Below the pieces are notes generated by a model. That model ran no database searches, had not been told where the DNA came from, and saw only the letters and a program-made list of their open reading frames with translations. The position numbers and the translations under genes were made by a program. This document shows, in pieces, positions 57,318-64,000 of a stretch of 64,000 nucleotides of DNA. This DNA is from Aquanectria penicillioides (Eukaryota; Ascomycota; Sordariomycetes; Hypocreales; Nectriaceae). Within the stretch, counting starts at the first letter, position 1. Each line of letters opens with the position of its first letter. The stretch spans positions 2,046,001 through 2,110,000 of the forward strand of contig PYIU01000009.1 in assembly GCA_003415625.1 (NCBI GenBank), given 5' to 3'.

Positions 57318-58223
57318 ATGTCTCTCACCTGGCGCATCTCACTTCAAGGTGAGGAATCTGACGCGCCAGAGGACTATTTCGGGACCTCTCTGGGCGTCAT
57401 TTTCCCCGACGACATCATGAACCAGCACGGCGACGAAGAGCACTCCATCGTCTACACCTCGCCGCACCTGCCCAAGCCTCTGTTGATCGATCTCGCGGAC
57501 CCTGTCAAGGATACGGACCGCAAGCTGTTTAGCCACTATCTCTGGAACGCCTCGTTGCTCATCGCCGAATTCGTCGAGGCCGACTCCCTGGGCATCTCGC
57601 TGGAGCAACCTCGCCAGGCGCAGCGGAGCTTGTCGTTTGATGTCAAGGGGCTGGACACTCTCGAGCTCGGTGCGGGAACGGCGTTGCCCAGCATCATGGG
57701 AGGTTTGTTCGGGGCCCGTCGTGTGGCCATCACCGATTATCCTGCTGAGCCCGTTATCAAGACGCTCCGCACCAACGTCGTCCGCAACCTCCAACAGGCG
57801 CACTCCCCCAAGGACTCAACCGCCACGCCCGCATCGTCCGTTGTTGTCGAGGGCCACTCCTGGGGCGAGCTGACCGACGCCTTCAGCGCCGAGAACCAGC
57901 ACGCCTTTGATCGCATCATCGTTGCCGACTGCTTGTGGATGCCCTGGCAGCACGCCAACCTCCACCGTAGTATCGCCCACTTCTTGCGCAAGTCCCCCGA
58001 TGCGCGCTGCTGGGTGGTTGCCGGGTTCCATACTGGTCGTGAGAAGATGCGTGGTTTCTATGAGGCCGAGCCCCTGCGCGAGGTCGGGCTTGAAGTCGAG
58101 CACATCTGGGAGAGAGACTGCAACGGCGAAGAAAGGACCTGGGAGACGGATCGAGAGGACGACATCACCGGACGGAAGAGGTGGCTCGTTGTTGCTTCAC
58201 TCAAGTGGATTCAGACACCTTGA
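57318..58223 (+). CDS. EFM7: Protein N-methyltransferase of the EFM7/NNT1 family
   Basis: 301 residues, no intron. Class I SAM-dependent methyltransferase. The N-terminal family signature includes PEDYFG, VKDTDRKLFSHYLWNASLL and IAEF. Motif I is LDTLELGAGTALPS (112-125), followed by VAITDYPAEPVIKTL (motif II acid) and a DRIIVADCLWMPWQH block (motif IV). In yeast, Efm7 trimethylates the N-terminus and methylates Lys3 of elongation factor 1A. The older name NNT1 came from a nicotinamide methyltransferase guess. The frame is open 26 codons further upstream through the A-run, but without a credible start. ATG at 57318 (cacaaaATG) is clearly the start. Convergent with the VPS3-like gene. Confidence 0.92.
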   Translation: MSLTWRISLQGEESDAPEDYFGTSLGVIFPDDIMNQHGDEEHSIVYTSPHLPKPLLIDLADPVKDTDRKLFSHYLWNASLLIAEFVEADSLGISLEQPRQAQRSLSFDVKGLDTLELGAGTALPSIMGGLFGARRVAITDYPAEPVIKTLRTNVVRNLQQAHSPKDSTATPASSVVVEGHSWGELTDAFSAENQHAFDRIIVADCLWMPWQHANLHRSIAHFLRKSPDARCWVVAGFHTGREKMRGFYEAEPLREVGLEVEHIWERDCNGEERTWETDREDDITGRKRWLVVASLKWIQTP

Positions 58224-58909
58224 TCAGGACCATGACCCTCAGAATATTTCCCCCCTCTTCTTGAATGCCTCCATCACTTGCCATTGATATTCCAGAATCA
58301 AGAAGCGAGACTGTCAAACGGGGGGAACTAGGCCCATCTTTATAACCCGCCCGCGCCATTCCCCAGCTGAACCGACCGCACACCAGACCGGCCCTCGCCC
58401 ACCAAGCAAACTCTCAAACCTGCTGGGATGCCGTCACCAGCGCAGTTTGGTGCAGTGTCGTGCTTTTCAGCTCGTCCAGCCCCGCCAAGCATGATTGGCC
58501 TGGCCCCGGACCCGTGGCGTTGTCGCCGCCCGCTGCTGGGCCGTGGGGTTTGTGCACGTCGTAAGACGGTGGAATTTTTGCTGGACAAGAGAACGGACGC
58601 CTGGACCCCGATGACGCGAGCGGTGTGGGTAGTGGCTTGACCTGGGAGATTGAGGACGAGGCAAGACGGGGGGTGCTGAGGGCATTGCTTCTTGGTTGAA
58701 GTGGCCGCCCTGGAAAGTAAGGTGTAGACGGATGGACGGTGGACAGTACGATATCAAGGGGAGAAAAAAAAAAGCATGAATCATAATCTTTGGATATTGC
58801 CGTAAATACATGAATAGGTAGCTGATATGGAAGCACTCAACGCTAAGAACTTTCTATCTCCGAATTTCCCCGTCGATTCTATTTACCACCACACTTGACA
58901 TCATGCGTA
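58224..58909. other. Convergent intergenic region, EFM7 and VPS3-like gene
   Basis: 686 bases between converging stops. I see an A-run at 58765-58775 and nothing that supports a gene. Confidence 0.5.
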
Positions 58910-61900
58910 TTAGTTGGGCGCTTCGATGCTGGGCCCCTTCTCCTCTACCTTGACGACCAGGTCATAGTTGACACGTAGGTTCTGCGCACTGCTGAGTGCG
59001 CTGGTGAGCATGCTCTCGTGACGTTCGCCGACGAGCCGCTTCAGCGCACCGACCAGGAAGCCAGACACAATGTCAACCGACCAGTCGTCAGGGATGAGGC
59101 CGAGAACTTCGTCGATTTCGAACCAGCCGCCGAATCGCTCAAGCAACGCTCCTGTCTGCTCGATGCGGTCGCTTGCGTCGTCGAGGGTAAGGAACTCGCG
59201 GAGAACAACGTGGAAGAGCCGACGCTGCTCCTCGGGGTTAGGGCCATCAGCAGCGGCGGTGCCAGAGCCTACGCGGAGGCAATAGGAGACGGCGGTGTCA
59301 TAATCGCCGAGATTGTGGATGAGCAGACGTAGAGCATCCTCGTGTTGGCGGGCGCGGCCAGCAAGGATGATTGTCTCTGGCACTAGAAGGTCGCTAGGGA
59401 GAGCCGCAAGCCGGTCACGGATGGCGGCAGCATCGTAGTCTTGCGTACCGCCGAGGAGCTGAAGGAGGCGAAGACGGCTGTGCCAGACCTCGTTGTCTGG
59501 GGGGGCATTGTCCTGGAGGAAGTGATGGTAGGTGGGCTTCGGAGCTTGGAGAGCGCGGTATGCCTCATAAGTGGCCCGGATCATATCGCAGCTCTCGGCG
59601 GAGGTCTCGAGGTCGGTGACAACGACATCAAGGTAGTAAGCAATGAGGTCGTTGACATATGTTGAGTGGCCTTTGCCAAAGACGAGGTGCTCAAGGTAGT
59701 ACTTGACTGCATCAGGGGCTTCTTCGCGAAGAATCTCAACGACCTGCGAGGGTTCAAACTTCGGTGCGCGGCCCTTGTCCTCGGCAAAGACTTGAACACC
59801 CAGTTTGGGATTTCGGTTCGCTAGCCATACACCGTACTCTTGTACGAGAGCCTGGCTGCTGATCTTTGCCAGATACTCGCGGACCCGTTGCTCGCCATCA
59901 CGCAGCTCCTGTCCGTCATCTCGTTCGCCCTCGATAATACGCTTCCAAGTCGCAAGCACTTCGCCAGACATCTTGCGACTCTGATACAGCCGGCTTAGCA
60001 CAAAGAGGCGATGGTACGACTCGAGAAGATCAACCGCGCGGTCAAAGCAATCGACGCCGTTGTCTACAACGTCATTGAGTTCAGACCTGACAGCGCCTCC
60101 TTTGCCCAGGCCTTTGGGGCCATGCTGGTCGATTTCGAGAAGGACAAGCAGCAAAGCGGCATCGACAGTGCGGAAGACCTCTTGCTCGTCCGCAACGCTG
60201 CCGAAGCCCTTCTTCTTGCGCCACGAACCAAGCCATCGCCGGAGGAAATGCATGATTGGAGGCTCTAATGTCGAGATTGCGTTCTTGGCTGTCTTTGCAA
60301 ACTCCTCTCCTCGAAGATAGGGCTCTACCGCTTCCCTAACGCCTCCGTAAATCCAGATTCCTCGCCGTCCCTCGATGATTTCGTTTCGCACGCCAGGGAT
60401 CAGGGATAAAACGACTCGTGGATCAAGGCCACTATCAACAAGGACTTCTTCCAATGCCTTCATCTCTGGGTCTAAGAAGTGTTTGTCTTCGGGGGATTGG
60501 AGTAGATTGACGAGTAGCAAGATACCGGCCTTCTGCCTAACGTATCCAAGGGTCATGAATTCCAGCTCTGTTCGCGCATCTCGTCCACGAATCGACTTGA
60601 GCATAGTGAAGATGGGTTCCCTGTCGATATATTGGGGGTTCTCATAACCTTGAGCACATGCTGCTCTTAGGACAGCGTCTAGTTGAATAAGCAATGGATT
60701 GCGAATCGCCCACCAGATCTGATTGCCAGCCCAGACCGCTAACCTTGCCTCTGCCTTTGCTAGTTGTCGGGCAAAGTCTTCACCCTCTGTATTTCGGTTG
60801 GCCTCCCAGCCTTCTGGCAATGAGTCCTCATCTTGGGAGTCGAAATTTTGCTCAAAGAGCTCCTTTTCTTTTGAGAGGCGTTCCATAGACAGGGCGGTTC
60901 TTGAGTCTGAAGATTTCAGCGATGAAGCGGGAGGTGGATCTGGAGCGGCCGAGAAAGGCCTGAACCGTCGTTGGCATAATCGCTGAACAATTTCCTCGAA
61001 CTTTGTTTCTTCGCTACCTGCAAGAGAGCGTATACCGTAGACACCAGAATCTCTAGCATCTGGCGCCTCAAGCCAAAACTTTGCCGGGTTGCTTTCCGAC
61101 CCTGTATCAAATCGCTGAATCTCGAGACCATGGTGTAGGCCATCATCAAAGTCCTTGACCATTGAGGCCAGCACATAGCCCTCTTCCTCGTCTTGGAGCC
61201 CCGAACGTGATGAGGACATGTCTGCAAAGGGCGCATCAACAGCAATCTCCTTGGGGTATCGTTCAAACTCGAGCGTCGGACGGGTTGGGTCACCGTCGAG
61301 ATTTACAAACATGCCGATACCTGGTTCCAAGGGGCTTGTTCCGGTTACTAACAGGAATTCGTCGGGCGTAGGAGAAGTGATATGTGGCTTAAGAAAAACG
61401 GCACCAGGTTTCGGTCTGGGGTTTAAAGACTGGGCTGGGGTTCCAGTTGGGGATGGTGCAGCAGGCAAAGGCTTGTCGAGGGACGGAGGAGTAGTGGATG
61501 GACCATCGCTTGGTGGCTTTGGGCTTGATGATGGAACGGGGGGGAAGGGTTTTGGAAGACCTGTTCCTCAGCCTCATTATTGCGTTGATCTTGTCGACGA
61601 ATAGTGCCTAATATTGACCCTCCGAGGCTCGTACTGCGGCCATGGCCCAGAGCAGCGGAAGGTCGGTGTTGGGCCGACGATGAACTCCGCACAATGCCAT
61701 CGGATATATCAGGCACAAGACTTTGTGCCTGTCCCAAGTTTTCAAGGGGAGATTCTTCGACGGAAGATATGCTCATCAGAGGAATTTTGAGCTGACGGTC
61801 GACGTCAAGTAGAGCATACGATTTTGAGTCGGCAACGCATGCAATAGAGTCTCGTCGTATTGATAAGGTGCTTCCAGAGAAGTCGATTTTCTACAGATGG

Positions 61901-62586
61901 TTAGTCATGTTTAAATGCAGACTGAATGGGAGCAACACACTCTGTATACTCGCGCGTCTTCGCCAATCCGGACGACCTGTATCCTTCTGTTGAGTGAGAG
62001 CAGAATTGTAACCCGGCGCCACTCTCAGCGCCTCCGGCGAGCACGGGTTCATTGAGGTCGACACCGCCAATCCAGTTGCAATTTTTGACTTGAGTCGTTC
62101 CAAACACGGGGCTGAGTTCTGGGAGAGAGTAAAAAGTCACGGTCCAGTTACACAGGATGCATGCCTTGCCGACCCGTGGGAGCAAGAGAATCTGCTGAAC
62201 ACCAGGGCGAGAGGTCGCGGGGGACCCGGAAGGTTCGGAATAGGCAGGGCATAATCGAGAAGCCAAGATGTAGACGGGCTGGCCGGATTTGTCGTTGGGA
62301 TCGGGGGGGATTTGAACAAAGTGTAGTAGTTCGGATGCTGAGGTACCGACATATAGGTTATGGTCTGGGGGCGCAGCAATGAGCGAACGGGATCGATTGA
62401 CCTGGTGATATCCTTAATGGAGGGCTTACCTAGATAGTCAACGCAGTTTATCTTGATGTCGTCGTGAGAGCCATCGGCAGAGAGCGGCACATCGTCCAGC
62501 AACGACCGGAGGACGAATGGTCCATCTTCTCGGCCGGCATGCCTCAGATTAGTTATAGGCCTGTCGCCTGAGCCATCGGATGTCAT
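58910..62586 (-). CDS. VPS3: VPS3 / TGFBRAP1-like CORVET subunit, with two one-base frame breaks
   Basis: Subunit of the CORVET tether that links Rab5-type endosomes. Exons are 62586-62430, 62364-61941 and 61890-58910. A citron-homology (CNH) propeller begins near residue 40: KINCVDYLDHNLYVGTSASE, SRPGVQQILLLPRVGKA and FYSLPELSPVFGTT. A low-complexity Ser/Pro linker follows (SSAQHRPSAALGHGRSTSLG), then the helical Vps39/TRAP1 repeats (LGYVRQKAGILLLVNLLQS) down to the C-terminus. The frame slips at ccc 62012-62014, where GAGVTILLSLNRRIQVVR is expected, and at the seven-G run 61538-61544 in the linker. With one base added at each, the model has exactly 1188 codons. The identity as Vps3 rather than Vps39/Vam6 is a family-level judgement. 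Divergent from COY1 across 496 bases. Confidence 0.85.
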
Positions 62587-63082
62587 AGCGGTGAGTCAGA
62601 CGGTAACCTCATCTGAGCGACTCTCACATACCGAGCGCCGCGGTTGTAAAAGACGAGATGCTAGTTGCGATAGCGATGGTGAGGCTGGCGTCAGTTGACA
62701 TCAGTGGGTACTGCAACGCAATACGTAACTGGAGCTACTGGAGCTGGAGTTGTGCCTAGCGCAGGTCGCGAGGCTGTGGCGGGGGTGGTTGGGCCTGTGT
62801 GGCGCAGGGCTTGGCATCCTCAGCCTGGCAGCCTCAACAGCCAATGAGGTATTGAGGCCACGCCAGCAACAGAACGAACACGTTCCCAGCTCTGGACAGG
62901 ACCCTGGCCTGGATCATGAACTCTGCGGATTCACGACGCCGATCACAAGTCTCGACCTCCAACGAATAGGGACCAACACTAAAATCGACCAGGCGCTCGA
63001 TACCAAACCATTGTGTCATTGCAGACGGTTTCTCGAATGAAATCACAGAACCCCTGAACAGCTCTTACTTGAAGTTCACGTC
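62587..63082. promoter_or_regulatory. Shared divergent promoter, VPS3-like gene and COY1
   Basis: 496 bases between divergent starts of two endosome/Golgi genes. It contains repeated ggagct units near 62731-62748. No coding sequence is supported. Confidence 0.5.
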
Positions 63083-64000
63083 ATGAGCGACTCCCTCGTC
63101 GAAGCCGCCATGGCATCGGCGAGTAAGCCGGAGGAGGAGGTCGGCCCAACATTTGAAGGAGAAAATAAATTCCAGCATGCCATCTCGGCTTGGAGAAGTA
63201 TGAGCTTGCACAGTCTATGCAGCGCTTCTGTAACGTGCTGCTGACCAGCTACCTTAGACATCGACCTCACCAGCCTTGTGACCACCCTCGATAACACGGC
63301 GTCCGACATCGTAGCCTATCAACGCGACTCGACCGTTCAACGAAAAGAACTTGCGCAGAAGACCAAGGACTTTCGAAAACTCGATGACGCGACCAAGTTG
63401 ACCGAGATCAAGGGCCTCCTGAAGGGTAAGTACTAACGTCATGATGACCCTTGCCTACGCAACTCTTTGCGGGTCAAGGCTAACCGAATAATCAGCCTAC
63501 CAGACCTTCATCGATCTTCTTACCAACCACTCTAAGTCTGTGAACTCGGCATTCTTGCAAACCTATACGTCCTTCTCAGATGCTCCCGATCCGTACCCCC
63601 TACTCGAGGCTTCCGTAGACTCTATGCTTCTGTCAGAGGACACTTTGCCCAAGCTCACAGAGGAAAACAATCACCTTCAGGAGAGCGTCTCGAAGCTCAC
63701 CTCCCAGCTGGAGGAGACGGAGGCTAAACTACAAACCGAACGAACTGCCCGAAAGGAATTAGAAGATAACTTAGAAAGCCGAGTTAAGGAGGTCGAATCA
63801 TCATGGACTGCGGTTCTAGAGGAGAAAACGGACAACTGGGAAGCCAAGGAAAAGGCCCTGGTTGACAAATCGGAGAACCAAGACCGTCTATTGAACGAGA
63901 TGAGAGCGAGCTACGAGGTCAACCAGCGATTAGGCAAAAATGGAGACGACCAAGAACAACGTAACCAAGTTTCAAGTGCCGAGCTTGAAATGCTTCACTC
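63083..64000 (+). CDS. COY1: COY1/CASP golgin, C-terminus off the right edge
   Basis: Golgi coiled-coil tether with, in the full protein, a C-terminal membrane anchor. Exons are 63083-63197, 63258-63425 and 63496 onward, with 262 codons visible. The CASP N-terminus is clear: FQHAISAWRNIDLTSLVTTL, then KELAQKTKDFRKLDDATKL, IKGLLKAYQTFIDLLTNHSK and APDPYPLLEASVDSMLL. From about residue 150 the protein is a continuous charged coiled coil (KLTSQLEETEAKLQTER). Both introns are canonical, the second with a GTAAGTACTAAC start. The membrane span and the rest of the coil lie outside the window. Confidence 0.93.

Overview
The window reads as nuclear DNA of a filamentous ascomycete, most probably a Sordariomycete and perhaps of the order Hypocreales (inference from gene content and protein style, not from a search). 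Supporting signs are about 36 short introns of mostly 50-100 bases with GT-AG borders, long pyrimidine-rich 5' leaders, and one-copy housekeeping genes in both orientations. I see no operon, rRNA, tRNA, CRISPR array or recognisable intact transposon.

Layout. 1-4534: AP-1 gamma-adaptin (C-terminus off the left edge) and a GH47 alpha-mannosidase. 4535-6138: a repeat-rich, gene-free island with a hexamer minisatellite and palindromes. 7272-10530: calmodulin and a Tlg2-type SNARE, divergent. 10794-14411: a large PPR-like protein and a COX7a-like subunit, divergent. 14729-17573: clathrin light chain and an Rtt103-like CID protein, divergent. 18284-25712: mitochondrial ABC transporter, monoglyceride lipase and a CDF metal transporter in tandem. 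29029-31961: glycogenin. 33175-37398: the HRD1 ubiquitin ligase and an AhpD/carboxymuconolactone-decarboxylase-like protein, divergent. 37399-53679: about 16.3 kb with no gene I can support. 53680-58223: a C2H2 zinc-finger factor and an EFM7/NNT1-type methyltransferase. 58910-64000: VPS3-like CORVET subunit and a COY1/CASP golgin (C-terminus off the right edge), divergent.

Seven of the 18 recognised genes serve the secretory or endosomal system: AP-1 gamma, clathrin light chain, Tlg2, Vps3, Coy1, HRD1 and the GH47 mannosidase. AP-1 and clathrin are direct partners. HRD1 and GH47 mannosidases both act on ER glycoproteins. Three others look mitochondrial.

The most consequential observation is that three otherwise well-conserved genes (TLG2, GLG1, VPS3) carry six single-base losses, all in C or G runs. 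Restoring one base at each run brings all three gene models back to a whole number of codons. This points to homopolymer errors in the assembly and would break automatic gene calls. The other main points are the 16.3 kb gene desert in front of the zinc-finger factor, that factor's 560-base intron which stays open when read through, and a GC-AG intron in glycogenin.
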